NCBI RefSeq assembly: GCF_001811425.1
Contig: NZ_KV804738.1
Location: forward strand, 18,817 to 82,816
Origin: Peptoniphilus_A sp001811425
GTDB lineage: Bacteria; Bacillota; Clostridia; Tissierellales; Peptoniphilaceae
Reading direction: 5' to 3'
Length of the DNA: 64,000 nt
Shown: positions 8,360 to 17,106 of the stretch, piece by piece
How positions within the stretch are numbered: the first letter of the stretch is position 1
Layout: the number at the start of each line of letters is the position of its first letter
Position numbers and translations under genes: made by a program
Notes under the pieces: model-generated
The model's database searches: none
Told to the model about the DNA's origin: nothing
What the model saw: only the letters and a program-made list of their open reading frames with translations

Positions 8360-9032
8360 AATATTTTGGAATTGGAATAAAGATTCAAATGAAATTTATA
8401 TAGACGGAGTAATTGCAGAAGAGTCTTGGTTTGATGATGAAATCACGCCAAGGCTCTTTTTTGAGGAATTAAAAAATAAAAGTGGAGACATAACTGTGTG
8501 GATCAACTCACCTGGTGGAGATTGTATAGCTGCATCGAGAATTTACACCATGCTGTTAGAACACAAAGGCAATGTAACCATTAAGATTGATGGGCTTGCA
8601 GCTTCAGCAGCATCAGTAATTGCCATGGCAGGAACTGAGGTGTTGATGAGTCCAACCTCACTAATGATGATTCATAACCCCTTAACTGTGGCAATTGGCG
8701 ACTCAAAAGAAATGCAAAAAGCCATAGATATGTTAAAGGAAGTTAAGGAATCAATCATTAATGCCTATGAGATTAAGACAGGTTTATCCAGAGAAGAGAT
8801 TTCTAATCTAATGGATGTAGAGACTTGGTTTGATAAGAATAAGGCCATCGAGATGGGTTTTTGTGATGGAACTCTCACTGACAAAAGAAAAGATGAAAAA
8901 GCTACAAACATGGTCTTTTCAAGGCGAGCAGTTACAAACTCGCTCTTAACAAAGATAAATAAAGAAGTAAAGACTCACTCAATTAGTGAGGTAGAAGAAA
9001 GATTAAACAAAATTAAAAATACTTGGAGGTAA
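8346..9032 (+). CDS. ClpP-like prohead maturation protease
   Basis: A 228-residue serine protease of the ClpP fold that processes capsid protein during head assembly. Visible are the oxyanion region NSPGGD, the nucleophile segment AASAASVIAMAG, and the His region SLMMIHNP followed by the acidic KEMQKAIDMLKEV helix. ATG overlaps the portal end by 14 nt, and it is followed after 2 nt by the capsid gene, the standard portal-protease-capsid order. Confidence 0.93.
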   Translation: MKNNKIFWNWNKDSNEIYIDGVIAEESWFDDEITPRLFFEELKNKSGDITVWINSPGGDCIAASRIYTMLLEHKGNVTIKIDGLAASAASVIAMAGTEVLMSPTSLMMIHNPLTVAIGDSKEMQKAIDMLKEVKESIINAYEIKTGLSREEISNLMDVETWFDKNKAIEMGFCDGTLTDKRKDEKATNMVFSRRAVTNSLLTKINKEVKTHSISEVEERLNKIKNTWR

Positions 9033-9034
9033 TT

Positions 9035-10225
9035 ATGGATTTAAAAGAATTAATGGAGAAAAGAACTAAGGCTTGGGATGAGGCAAAGGCATTTGCTGAA
9101 TCTAAGAAAGATGAAAATGGACTAATGTCTGATGAAGACTTTAAGACATATGAAGAGATGGAAAGAACTATCGAGAATTATACTCGTGAAATTGAAAGAA
9201 AGAAGAGGGAAGAAGAAATGGATAAATCCTTGGAAAAACCTACTACTCAAGCACTAACAAGTGAACCTGCTACTTTTAATGAAGAAGAAAAACCTATGAG
9301 AGCAAGAAATATCTATAAGAAATCTATGATGAAAGCACTAAGAACTAACTTTAGAGATATTTCAAATGAATTAAAAGTAGGAACAGATGAAAGTGGTGGA
9401 TACTTAGTTCCTGAAGAGATGGAAACAGATATTGTAAATGGTCTTGAAGAAGAAAATATTGTAAGAAAACTAGCTACAAAAGTTCAAACCTCTGGACTTC
9501 ATAAAATCAATATTGCAGCTACTAAACCAGCAGCCCTATGGGTTGAAGAAGGTGGTCAACTTACCTTTGGAGATGGTACTTTTGATCAAGTATCACTTGA
9601 TGCACATAAACTCCATGTTGGTATTAAAGTAACTGAAGAACTTTTATATGATGCCGCCTTTAATCTAGAAAAATACATCACTGAAGAATTTACTAGAGCG
9701 CTAGCAAATGCTGAAGAGGATGCTTTCTTAAATGGTGACGGAGTAAATAAGCCTACAGGAATTTTTGACTCTAAAAAGGGTGGAGAACTTGGAGGAACAA
9801 CAAAGACTCAAACAATTACTGCAGATGAACTCATTGATTTAGTTTACTCTTTAGACAGACCTTATAGAAAGAGAGCAGATTTCATTTTAAATGATGCAAC
9901 AGTTGCTCAGATTAGAAAGCTTAAAGATGTTAATGGTGCATATATTTGGCAACCATCACTTAAAGATGGAGAACCAGATAGACTTTTAGGTTATCCTGCT
10001 TATACATCAGCCTTTGCTCCAAAAGCTGAAAAAGGAAAATTGGCAGTAGCATTTGGCGATTTTTCTTACTACAAGATTGGAGATAGAGGAAATAGGTCTT
10101 TCCAAGACTTAAAGGAACTATTTGCTGGTAATGGCATGGTTGGTTTCTTAGGTAAAGAAAGAGTAGATGGAATTTTAGTTTTAAGAGAAGCAGTTAAACT
10201 TTTAAAAATCGGTGCTACTGCATAA
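9035..10225 (+). CDS. Major capsid protein (HK97 fold)
   Basis: A 396-residue protein. The first about 100 residues are a charged coiled-coil scaffold (delta domain) of the type removed by the upstream protease. The rest matches Phage_capsid, with GTDESGGYLVPEEMETDIV at the mature N-arm, ALWVEEGGQ and the ILVLREAVKLLKIGA C-terminus. ATG at 9035 follows TTGGAGGTAATT. Confidence 0.95.
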   Translation: MDLKELMEKRTKAWDEAKAFAESKKDENGLMSDEDFKTYEEMERTIENYTREIERKKREEEMDKSLEKPTTQALTSEPATFNEEEKPMRARNIYKKSMMKALRTNFRDISNELKVGTDESGGYLVPEEMETDIVNGLEEENIVRKLATKVQTSGLHKINIAATKPAALWVEEGGQLTFGDGTFDQVSLDAHKLHVGIKVTEELLYDAAFNLEKYITEEFTRALANAEEDAFLNGDGVNKPTGIFDSKKGGELGGTTKTQTITADELIDLVYSLDRPYRKRADFILNDATVAQIRKLKDVNGAYIWQPSLKDGEPDRLLGYPAYTSAFAPKAEKGKLAVAFGDFSYYKIGDRGNRSFQDLKELFAGNGMVGFLGKERVDGILVLREAVKLLKIGATA

Positions 10226-10235
10226 GGAGTAAATT

Positions 10236-10508
10236 ATGATTACTCTTGAGGAGGCAAAGTCCTATTTAAGGGTGGATTTTGATGATGAGGATGAGATGAT
10301 TAATTCTCTCATCCAATCATCAATAAAGCACTCCATGGATGTAGCAAGGGTTGATAGTGAAGAAGATCTTTCTAAAAATCCAAATGGAAAGATAGCCGTC
10401 TTATATATGACCGCTTATCTTTATGAACACCGAGAAGAGGCAGACTATTCTGAACTAAACTTAACTCTAAGGGCTTTATTGTTTGGAATGAGAAAGGCTG
10501 AGTTTTAG
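10236..10508 (+). CDS. Head-tail connector (gp6-like)
   Basis: A 90-residue helical protein beginning MITLEEAKSYLRVD, the signature start of the Phage_connect_1/gp6 DNA-packaging family that forms the adaptor ring beneath the portal. It follows the capsid gene after 10 nt and its stop overlaps the next start. Confidence 0.88.
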   Translation: MITLEEAKSYLRVDFDDEDEMINSLIQSSIKHSMDVARVDSEEDLSKNPNGKIAVLYMTAYLYEHREEADYSELNLTLRALLFGMRKAEF

Positions 10509-10840
10509 TGAAGATATCGGATTTAAATAGAAAAATAACCTTTCAAAAGAAAAATGTTGAGGTAGATGGAATTGGTAACCATAAATCAGTATGGATAGAT
10601 TATCTGAAAACTTCAGCCTATATATCTTTTCAAGGTAAGGGAGAAGAAGTTTTTCTTGGGATGGAAGTAGACAGGTCAGATATTTCTTTTACTGTAAGAT
10701 TTCAAAATAGTCTAAAGAACATTAATACTTCAGAATACAGAATTCTATTTGATGATGAAAAGTACAACATCATCTCAAATGACTTTATGAACTATAAAAA
10801 TAGATTTATAAAGTTTAGGTGTAGGAAGGTGAGTAGATGA
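10508..10840 (+). CDS. Head-tail closure/stopper protein
   Basis: A 110-residue beta-rich protein starting MKISDLNRKITFQKK, typical of the Phage_H_T_join (SPP1 gp16-like) family that seals the head after DNA packaging. The GTG start overlaps the previous gene by 1 nt and the end overlaps the next gene by 4 nt, indicating translational coupling. Confidence 0.85.
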   Translation: MKISDLNRKITFQKKNVEVDGIGNHKSVWIDYLKTSAYISFQGKGEEVFLGMEVDRSDISFTVRFQNSLKNINTSEYRILFDDEKYNIISNDFMNYKNRFIKFRCRKVSR

Positions 10841-11217
10841 ATGTAAAAATTGAAAACCTCGCCAGTGAAATAATGAAAGGCTTAGAAGAATATTCTGATA
10901 TGGCAACAGATGAAGTCAAAAAGGAAGTCAAAAAAGCTGGTAGCAATATTAGAAAAGATATACAAGAAAATGCACCTGTAGGAGAAACAAAGAAATATTC
11001 TAAGTCTTGGTCTGTCAAAACTATGAAAGAAACTTCAAACTCAATAGAACTCGTAGTTCACTCAAGGAATAGATATCAACTGGCTCATTTACTTGAGAAA
11101 GGCCATGTTCTTAGGCAGGGAGGAAGAGTATCTGCTAAGCCACACATTGGACCAGCTGAAGAGAAAGGAGTAAGAGAATTGGAAGAAAATATAATGAGGA
11201 AATTACAAGATGGATAG
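10837..11217 (+). CDS. HK97 gp10-like tail-component protein
   Basis: A 126-residue protein with the family pattern of an N-terminal helix, NIRKDIQENAPVGETKKYSKSW and the late HVLRQGGRVSAKPHIGPAEEK segment, matching the HK97-gp10_like family of head-tail joining proteins. The ATG overlaps the upstream gene. Confidence 0.88.
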   Translation: MNVKIENLASEIMKGLEEYSDMATDEVKKEVKKAGSNIRKDIQENAPVGETKKYSKSWSVKTMKETSNSIELVVHSRNRYQLAHLLEKGHVLRQGGRVSAKPHIGPAEEKGVRELEENIMRKLQDG

Positions 11218-11536
11218 GCTATTAAAAATAATTGAAAAGATAGGACTTCCATTTGCATACTCGCACTTTGCTGAGGGAGAAAGTCCAGACCCACCATTTA
11301 TGGTCTATCTATTCCCAAAGAATAAACACTTTGGTGCAGATGGAGTAGTTTTCTATAAGAACACCCAGATAGACTTAGAACTTTACACTGATAAGAAAGA
11401 TTTAAAATTAGAAGAAAAAATAGAAGAGATACTTGATAGAGAAAAAATCTATTATGAAAAATCTGAAGTTTGGATTGAATCAGAAAGACTCTATGAAGTT
11501 CTCTATGAATTTACTATGGAGGTAAAAAATGGCTAA
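11210..11536 (+). CDS. Tail completion/terminator-like protein
   Basis: A 108-residue protein in the position of the tail terminator (between gp10-like and tail tube). It has GLPFAYSHFAEGESPDPPFMVYLF and an acidic C-terminus. No catalytic motif is seen. Its last 8 nt overlap the original ATG of the tail tube gene at 11529, a compact arrangement that was later disrupted. Confidence 0.72.
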   Translation: MDRLLKIIEKIGLPFAYSHFAEGESPDPPFMVYLFPKNKHFGADGVVFYKNTQIDLELYTDKKDLKLEEKIEEILDREKIYYEKSEVWIESERLYEVLYEFTMEVKNG

Positions 11537-11708
11537 TAAAGTTAAATTTAATATTTGTAATGTTAATGACCTAACCCCACGAGCCTTGGGAGTGGAAGGT
11601 AGGTCAGATGTCACGCAATCCAATTCTCTGCGACTGATAAGGAGCGAAGAGAATTGTGATGGAGCTGACTCACTAAAATTTATGGGAGGTAATAATTATG
11701 GCAAATAA
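11529..11708 (+). pseudogene. Orphaned first codons of the tail tube gene
   Basis: The ATG at 11529 encodes MANKVKFNICNV, the same first 12 residues as the working tail tube gene at 11698, with mostly synonymous differences. After codon 12 the frame runs into the two-hairpin element and ends at 11708, just inside the downstream gene, giving a 59-residue ORF with no tail-tube similarity beyond the start. This is best explained as the original gene start separated from the body by an insertion. It could still be translated as a short leader peptide. Confidence 0.6.
11568..11669 (+). ncRNA. Two-hairpin structured element, copy A (putative)
   Basis: Hairpin 1: GACCTAACC (11568-11576) pairs with GGTAGGTC (11598-11605) with one bulge, and inside it CCAC pairs with GTGG. 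The AGAT linker precedes hairpin 2: GTCA (11610-11613) pairs with TGAC (11666-11669) and CAATTCTCT with AGAGAATTG. Copy B at 17002-17080 conserves the outer sequence TAATGACCTAACCC, GGTAGGTCAGATGTC and a closing GAC, but has different inner stems that still pair. A ribosome site GGGAGG and ATG 11698 follow. Function unknown. Confidence 0.5.
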
Positions 11709-12294
11709 GGTAAAATTTAATATTTGTAACGTACATTACGCTCTCTTTGATAAAGTCGAAGAGAGCGTTATTAAATATAAGACACCAGTGCCAATGCCTG
11801 GTGCTGTTTCAATTTCATTGGATCCTAATGGAGAGCCTGAAAGCTTTTATGCAGATGGAATTGAATACTACACTATTTCAAACAATATGGGATATGACGG
11901 AGATTTGGAAATCGCTCTTATTCCAGAATCCTTTAGGACTGATGTTTTGATGGAAAAATCAGACTCCAATAAAGTTCTAATTGAGTCTTCAAATTCTGAA
12001 ACTGCAAACTTTGCACTTCTATTTGAGTTTGATGGTGACCAAAAGAAAATCCGTCATGTTATGTATAACTGCTCAGCAGCAAGACCTACACTTGAAGGAG
12101 AAACTAATGAAGAATCAAGAGAAGTTCAACCAGAAACCTTGTCTATTCAAGCAAGACCACTTCCAAATGGAAATGTAAAGGCTAGAACAGGTGAAGAGAC
12201 TACGAAGGAAACTTATGATGGTTGGTACAAGTCAGTCTATATGCCAACAGAAACCACAGTAACACCTTCAAGAGCAAGTGTTGGAGGTAAATAA
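11698..12294 (+). CDS. Major tail tube protein
   Basis: A 198-residue protein of the phi13-type major tail family: VPMPGAVSISLDPNGEPESFYADG, a central NMGYDGDLEIALIPESF, and the C-terminal PETLSIQARPLPNGNVKARTG. It polymerises into the tail tube around the tape measure. The start ATG is behind GGGAGGTAATAATT. An earlier, orphaned copy of the first 12 codons lies at 11529. The next gene follows after 2 nt. Confidence 0.92.
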   Translation: MANKVKFNICNVHYALFDKVEESVIKYKTPVPMPGAVSISLDPNGEPESFYADGIEYYTISNNMGYDGDLEIALIPESFRTDVLMEKSDSNKVLIESSNSETANFALLFEFDGDQKKIRHVMYNCSAARPTLEGETNEESREVQPETLSIQARPLPNGNVKARTGEETTKETYDGWYKSVYMPTETTVTPSRASVGGK

Positions 12295-12296
12295 AT

Positions 12297-12653
12297 ATGG
12301 CACTAACCAAGAAAATTCAAATCGATGGGAAAGAAGTTGTTTTCCGTGCATCAGCAGCTATCCCAAGAATCTATAGACTTAAATTTGGTAGGGATATCTT
12401 CAAAGACTTAATGGAACTTGAAAAATCCATGAAGAAAAATGATGAAGATAAATCCAATCTAGATATAGGCTCATTAGAACTATTTGAAAATATAGCCTAT
12501 GTAATGGCAAAGCATGGAGATAAATCTGTACCAGATAGTCCAGAAGAATGGTTGGATAATTTCTCAACCTTTTCAATTTATCAAATTCTACCTCAGCTAA
12601 TTGAATTATGGGGACTTAATATAAAATCGGAAGAAGTTCCTAAAAAAAAGTAA
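12297..12653 (+). CDS. Tail assembly chaperone, short form (gpG-like)
   Basis: A 118-residue protein in the standard place between tail tube and tape measure. It carries the KIQIDGKEVVFRASAAIPRIYRLKFGRDI pattern of this family. The last sense codons form a slippery heptamer A-AAA-AAG (12644-12650) directly before the TAA, so a fraction of ribosomes should shift to -1 and make the long form. The short and long forms coat the tape measure during tail assembly (family knowledge). Confidence 0.9.
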   Translation: MALTKKIQIDGKEVVFRASAAIPRIYRLKFGRDIFKDLMELEKSMKKNDEDKSNLDIGSLELFENIAYVMAKHGDKSVPDSPEEWLDNFSTFSIYQILPQLIELWGLNIKSEEVPKKK

Positions 12654-12835
12654 GGCCAACAGAAAGACCAATGACTACACCCTTGTTTCTATTAAGGGCA
12701 GTGGAACTTGGTCTTTCTGTTTCTGATTTATCCCTATTAACAATTGGACTTGTAAATGATATGTTTACAGAAAAGAATAATGACGACTATAAATATAAAG
12801 AAGTAGCTACGCAAGAAGACTTTGATAAATTTTAA
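12650..12835 (+). CDS. Tail assembly chaperone -1 frameshift extension (GT-like)
   Basis: The -1 frame has no start of its own and encodes about 61 residues with TPLFLLRAVELGLSVSDLS, a TIGLVNDMFTEK segment and the ending ATQEDFDKF, characteristic of the long chaperone of clostridial and lactococcal phages. It is reached by -1 slippage at A-AAA-AAG (12644-12650), giving a 12297-12835 fusion of about 179 residues. The dnaX-type heptamer is among the most efficient known in bacteria. No strong stimulatory hairpin is obvious to me. Confidence 0.85.
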   Translation, partial: VRPTERPMTTPLFLLRAVELGLSVSDLSLLTIGLVNDMFTEKNNDDYKYKEVATQEDFDKF

Positions 12836-13161
12836 TCTTCAAGCTTAGCTACTCTTTTTTCAGCATCTTTATAGACTTTGGATTCGGCTCTTGCACCGAT
12901 AATAATGACAAGAACTTCATCATCTGATTTTTCCAATTTATAAACGATCCTAAGACCTGAACTCTTAAGTTTTATCTTCATAAGACCAGCAAGCTTAGAA
13001 TCAGAAAGGTTAGAAAGAGGCTTACCATAGCCACCTTCAGTATTAGGAAGAGGATTTATCAAGATCCTCTTAAGTGCTTTATCGACAATTTTTCTTTGAG
13101 ATCCATCTAAGGACTTATAGTCTTGGATGGCTTCTTTTATAAAGGATAGTTTATAGTTCAT
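12832..13161 (-). CDS. RelE/ParE-type toxin
   Basis: A 109-residue toxin starting MNYKLSFIKEAIQDYKSLD, with LKSSGLRIVYKLEKSDDEVLVIIIGARAE in the core, matching the RelE/mRNA-interferase fold. It overlaps the antitoxin gene by 4 nt, the standard operon form. Its 3' end converges on the chaperone extension with 4 nt overlap. Genes on the minus strand inside a phage tail operon are typical extra (moron) genes. Confidence 0.88.
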   Translation of the reverse strand: MNYKLSFIKEAIQDYKSLDGSQRKIVDKALKRILINPLPNTEGGYGKPLSNLSDSKLAGLMKIKLKSSGLRIVYKLEKSDDEVLVIIIGARAESKVYKDAEKRVAKLED

Positions 13162-13481
13162 TCGATTTCGTCCTCATCAAGAGGAGAGACTTCATTTAAA
13201 TTGATATGAAAGGCTTCTTCAAATTCATCTTGAGAAATTAAATCGGATTTATCCATTGATGACATCCTTGTATTGGCAAGCATAAGATCTCTTGCATCTT
13301 CGAGCTCATCAATGAGTTTCGTATATTCATCAGGGGAAACAAGAATGCACTCAGGAGTGTTGTTCTTTAATACGACCTTAGAACCGTTCACTTTGACATC
13401 ACCGAAAATACGTCCAGCTAGGCCTCGATTAAATTCAGAAATGGATACAGTCTTATTGGATAATTCTTTTACAAAATTCAT
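13158..13481 (-). CDS. Phd/RelB-type antitoxin
   Basis: A 107-residue antitoxin starting at ATG 13481 behind GAGGTGAT. The N-terminal half has the Phd/YefM pattern (VSISEFNRGLAGRIFGDV, VVLKNNTPECILVSPDEY) that binds operator DNA. The acidic C-terminal half would wrap the toxin. It is longer than most Phd proteins (about 80). Translation upstream of 13481 is possible, but it runs through the promoter and is not coding. Confidence 0.85.
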   Translation of the reverse strand: MNFVKELSNKTVSISEFNRGLAGRIFGDVKVNGSKVVLKNNTPECILVSPDEYTKLIDELEDARDLMLANTRMSSMDKSDLISQDEFEEAFHINLNEVSPLDEDEIE

Positions 13482-13499
13482 ACTTATCACCTCAAGATA

Positions 13500-13528
13500 A
13501 GTATAGCAAAAATTGATAAAAATATCAA
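13500..13528 (-). promoter_or_regulatory. Toxin-antitoxin promoter with palindromic operator
   Basis: On the minus strand TTGATA (13528-13523), 17-nt spacer, TATACT (13505-13500). The -35 box is one arm of a perfect inverted repeat TTGATA-N4-TATCAA (13513-13528), and a further partial repeat lies at 13524-13543. This fits autoregulation by the antitoxin or antitoxin-toxin complex. Confidence 0.7.
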
Positions 13529-13570
13529 TAAAAATACTGATAAATATATCTCTAAAGAGGAGGTGAGATA

Positions 13571-16500
13571 TTGGCAAATAGAATAAAAGGGATAACTGTT
13601 GAGATTGGTGGAGATACTACCAAATTACAGACTGCACTAAAACAAGTAAATACAGAGATTAAGCATACTCAATCAGAACTTCGTGATGTTAACAAACTTC
13701 TTAAACTTGATCCTGGCAACACTGAACTCATCTCACAAAAGCATAAGCTATTAGGACAGACATTAGAAGAGACAAAGAATAAATTAACATCTTTAAAAGA
13801 GGCACAAAAACAAGCTGAACAGGCTCTTGCAGAGGGTAAATTTCCCAAGAGCAATATGATGCTCTTAAACGTGAAATTATTGAAACAGAACAAGCCCTTA
13901 AATCTCTAGAAAGGCAAGGGGCAACCACCAATCAAACTCTTCAAAACATAGCTATTACTGGGGAAAAATGGCAAAACACAGGGCAAAATATAGAAAATGT
14001 TGGAAGAAAAATGATGCCAGTATCTCTTGCAGTAGCAGGTCTTGGAGTAGCAGCTGTAAAGACTGCGTCAGATTTTGACTCTGGTATGTCAAAGGTAAAA
14101 GCAGTATCTGGTGCAACAGGGTCCGACTTTGATGCCCTAAGAGAAAAGGCTCGTGAAATGGGAGCCAAGACAAAGTTCTCAGCATCTGAAGCGGCAGAGG
14201 CTATGAACTACATGGCTATGGCTGGTTGGAAAAGTAAAGATATGATTAGTGGTATTGAAGGAGTCATGAACCTTGCTGCAGCTAGTGGTGAGGACTTAGC
14301 TACTACTTCAGATATCGTAACAGATGCCCTTACAGCATTTGGTTTAAAAGCTGAAGACTCTTCTCACTTTGCTGATGTTCTTGCTGCTGCATCATCTAAT
14401 GCCAATACCAATGTTTCATTAATGGGTGAAACCTTTAAATATGCTGCACCTATTGCTGGAACCCTTGGCTATTCAGTTGAAGATACAGCAGTAGCTATAG
14501 GTTTAATGGCTAACGCAGGAATAAAGGGTTCACAAGCAGGTACAGCTTTAAGGTCTGGACTAACAAGACTCGCATCACCAACTAAAGAAGTTATTAACGG
14601 AATGTCTATGTTAGGCTTATCTATTGAAGATGTACAGGGCCTTTCACTTGATGAGACTTTAAGTACCTTTAGAGTAGCCTTTGCTAATTTAGACGGAACC
14701 CAAAAAGCACAAGCAGCATCCATGATATTTGGTAAAAATGCCATGTCTGGAATGTTGGCAATTATAAATGCCAGTGAAAAAGACTACAACAGCTTAAGTG
14801 ATGCCATATATAACGCAGATGGAACAGCTGAAAAGATGGCTGCTACTATGCAGGATAACCTAGCTGGCCAATTAAAGATTTTACAATCTGCCTTAGAAGA
14901 ATTAGCTATATCCTTTGGAGAACTCTTAATGCCTGCTGTTAGAAAAGCAGTAGACATATTAACAAAACTGGTAAATGGACTTAATGCCCTTCCAGGACCA
15001 GTAAAAGGTATTATTGCAGGTATCGGTCTTTTTATAGCTGCTCTTGGACCTGTACTTATGATTGTAGGAAAACTTATCTGGTCAATTGGAACTATCATGA
15101 CTAAAGGACCTTTAATAGTAGGAGGAATAACTAAGATAGTAGGAATATTTACAGGAACACTTATACCAGCAATCACTGCAGTAGTATCAGCCATTGGTAT
15201 AGTTCCTATTGCTATTGGTGCAGTAATAGCTGGTCTTGTTCTTTTATGGAAGAAGTGCGACTGGTTTAGAGAAGGGGTCATCTCCATATGGGAAACTATT
15301 AAGGAATCAACTGTTGCTATTTGGAATGGAATAAAAGAATTCTTCGTAAACCTATGGCAAGGGATATCTGATTCATGGACAAATACCTGGACTGAAATCA
15401 CAAGTTTTCTATCAGACTTCTGGTCTGGATTTATTGAAGGTGTTAAGACTACTTGGAAAGGCATCAAGGACTTCTTTGCCAACCTATGGAATGGACTTTC
15501 TGAAGGATGGAATACTACCTGGACATCTATAACAACTTTTCTAACTGAATCTTGGAATACCTTTATTGAGGGAGCAAAGAGTCTATGGCAAAGTTTAGGA
15601 GAGTTCTTTACGAGCCTCTGGACGGGAATTCAAACAACTTTTACCAATATATGGACAGCTATTTCAACTACAACTACAGAAGTATTTACTGCAGTTGGAG
15701 AGTTTATCAGAACTACTTGGGAAGGTATTAAGACTTTAATTTCAACCGTTCTTGATGCAATCAAAGTAAAAGTAGAGACTATTTGGAATGGACTAAAAGA
15801 GTTTTTAACAACAGTCATTACTGCTATTGGAGAATTTATTTCTACATCCTGGACAAACATAAAAACTACAATTGAGACTATCTTGACTTCTATTAAGACA
15901 GTCCTTGAATCAATCTGGAATGGGATAAAGACCTTTATCTCATCAACAATGAATAATATTAAATCCTTTGTTTCATCTGGTTGGAATTCCATAAAGTCGA
16001 CTATTTCATCTGCAGTAAATACCGCGAAGTCAGCAGTATCGTCTGCCTTTAATTCTATGAGATCAAGCATTTCATCGACCATGTCAAATATTCAGTCCAC
16101 TATTAGAAATGGATTTAATAATGCAGTTAATCACATTAAGAATTTAGCATTTCAAGCTTATACATGGGGAGCCGATATGATTAACGGAATTGCTAGAGGG
16201 ATTAGAAGTGCAATTAGCAATGTTACATCGGCTGTATCGAATGTAGCATCAACTATTAGGTCTTACCTGCACTTCTCTGTTCCAGATGTTGGTCCGCTTA
16301 CCGACTATGAATCATGGATGCCTGATTTTATGGAAGGTTTATCTAAAGGAATTGAAAAGAGCAGGAGATTAGTACAATCTTCAATGAAAAATGTGGCAAG
16401 CGATATGGTTTTAAGCCCCAATATATCATCTCTAGGTATTGGAGGACATGATAAAGAATCCAATATAAATGGGATTGATATAGGAAGACAAATATCTGAT

Positions 16501-16635
16501 GCACTTGCAAACATAAATTTAAAATCTGAAAATTCTGGAGATATAGTCATACCAGTTTATCTTGGTGGAACTCTCCTTGATGAAGTTATTGTCAACGCAT
16601 CTATGCGTAAGAATTTAAGGAGTGGAGGTAGATAG
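13571..16635 (+). pseudogene. Tape measure protein, frameshifted
   Basis: Together the two frames encode about 1022 residues of a tape measure protein, which sets tail length. The first frame (TTG 13571, RBS GAGGAGGTGAG, to 13909) gives IKGITVEIGGDTTKLQTAL and a coiled coil. Near 13841-13848 (TTTCCC) the coding continuity passes to the frame that continues as QEQYDALKREIIETEQALK and runs to 16635. The second part has the TP901 core (SDFDSGMSKVKAVSGATG), three hydrophobic segments, then W-rich repeats spaced about every 11 residues (about 430-700). One base appears missing. Either the phage is defective or the base is a sequencing error. Confidence 0.85.
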
Positions 16636-16637
16636 AA

Positions 16638-17000
16638 ATGAAATATCAATCATATTTAATTATTGAAGGAGTAGACCTACCTCTACCAAATTCTTATGAT
16701 TTGGAGTTTAGAGATATAGAAGCAGATACTGGAGGAGAAACAGAAGCAGGCACTATTCAAAGGGATATTGTTAGAAATAAAGTAGCAAGTATTTCTGTAA
16801 GTTTTTCTTGTAGTCCTAATCTTGTAAAGACATTGAGTGGTCTTTCTAACAAGTCTAATCTTAAAGTTAAATACTTAGATACAGAAACATTGGAACTCAA
16901 AGAGACACAAATGTATATAGACAAGTTTCAAGTCAAATTAATAAAAGATACTTCTTATAAGGGGTTGTGGGAAGTATCTTTTTCATTGGAGGAATACTAA
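16638..17000 (+). CDS. Phage tail protein between tape measure and hub
   Basis: A 120-residue beta-rich protein (YLIIEGVDLPLPNSYDLEF, ending LWEVSFSLEEY) in the position of the distal tail or a small baseplate protein. I do not recognise a named family with confidence. Its stop codon abuts copy B of the two-hairpin element. Confidence 0.7.
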   Translation: MKYQSYLIIEGVDLPLPNSYDLEFRDIEADTGGETEAGTIQRDIVRNKVASISVSFSCSPNLVKTLSGLSNKSNLKVKYLDTETLELKETQMYIDKFQVKLIKDTSYKGLWEVSFSLEEY

Positions 17001-17001
17001 T

Positions 17002-17080
17002 GACCTAACCCAAAATCTATGATTTTGTTGGTAGGTCAGATGTCGCTTTGTTTCAAATCTTTGATTTGTCAAAAAGCGAC
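17002..17080 (+). ncRNA. Two-hairpin structured element, copy B (putative)
   Basis: Hairpin 1: GACCTAACC (17002-17010) with GGTAGGTC (17030-17037), enclosing a perfect CAAAATC/GATTTTG stem. The AGAT linker precedes hairpin 2: GTCGCTTT (17042-17049) with AAAGCGAC (17073-17080), enclosing CAAATC/GATTTG. The outer sequences are shared with copy A at 11568-11669, while the inner stems differ but still pair. It lies between two tail genes, with GTGGAGGTG and a TTG start following at 17107. Confidence 0.5.
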
Positions 17081-17106
17081 TAATGTAAAGAAGTGGAGGT
17101 GATAAG

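Noticed and set aside
11568..11669. Hammerhead ribozyme in element A (CTGATAAGGAGCGAAG)
   Set aside because: The core differs from CUGAUGA...GAAA, and copy B lacks the same bases, so a self-cleaving fold is not supported.
14784..15482. A 232-codon open frame on the minus strand inside the tape measure gene
   Set aside because: It mirrors the reading of the tape measure repeats, has no ribosome site, and the plus-strand protein matches its family.
15300..15960. Repeat array in the tape measure gene as a mobile or CRISPR feature
   Set aside because: The repeated TGG-containing segments encode the usual Trp-spaced helical repeats of tape measure proteins.
13571..16635. Programmed frameshift as explanation of the tape measure break
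   Set aside because: No slippery heptamer is present at TTTCCC, and tape measures are not known to need one, so a lesion or sequencing error is likelier.
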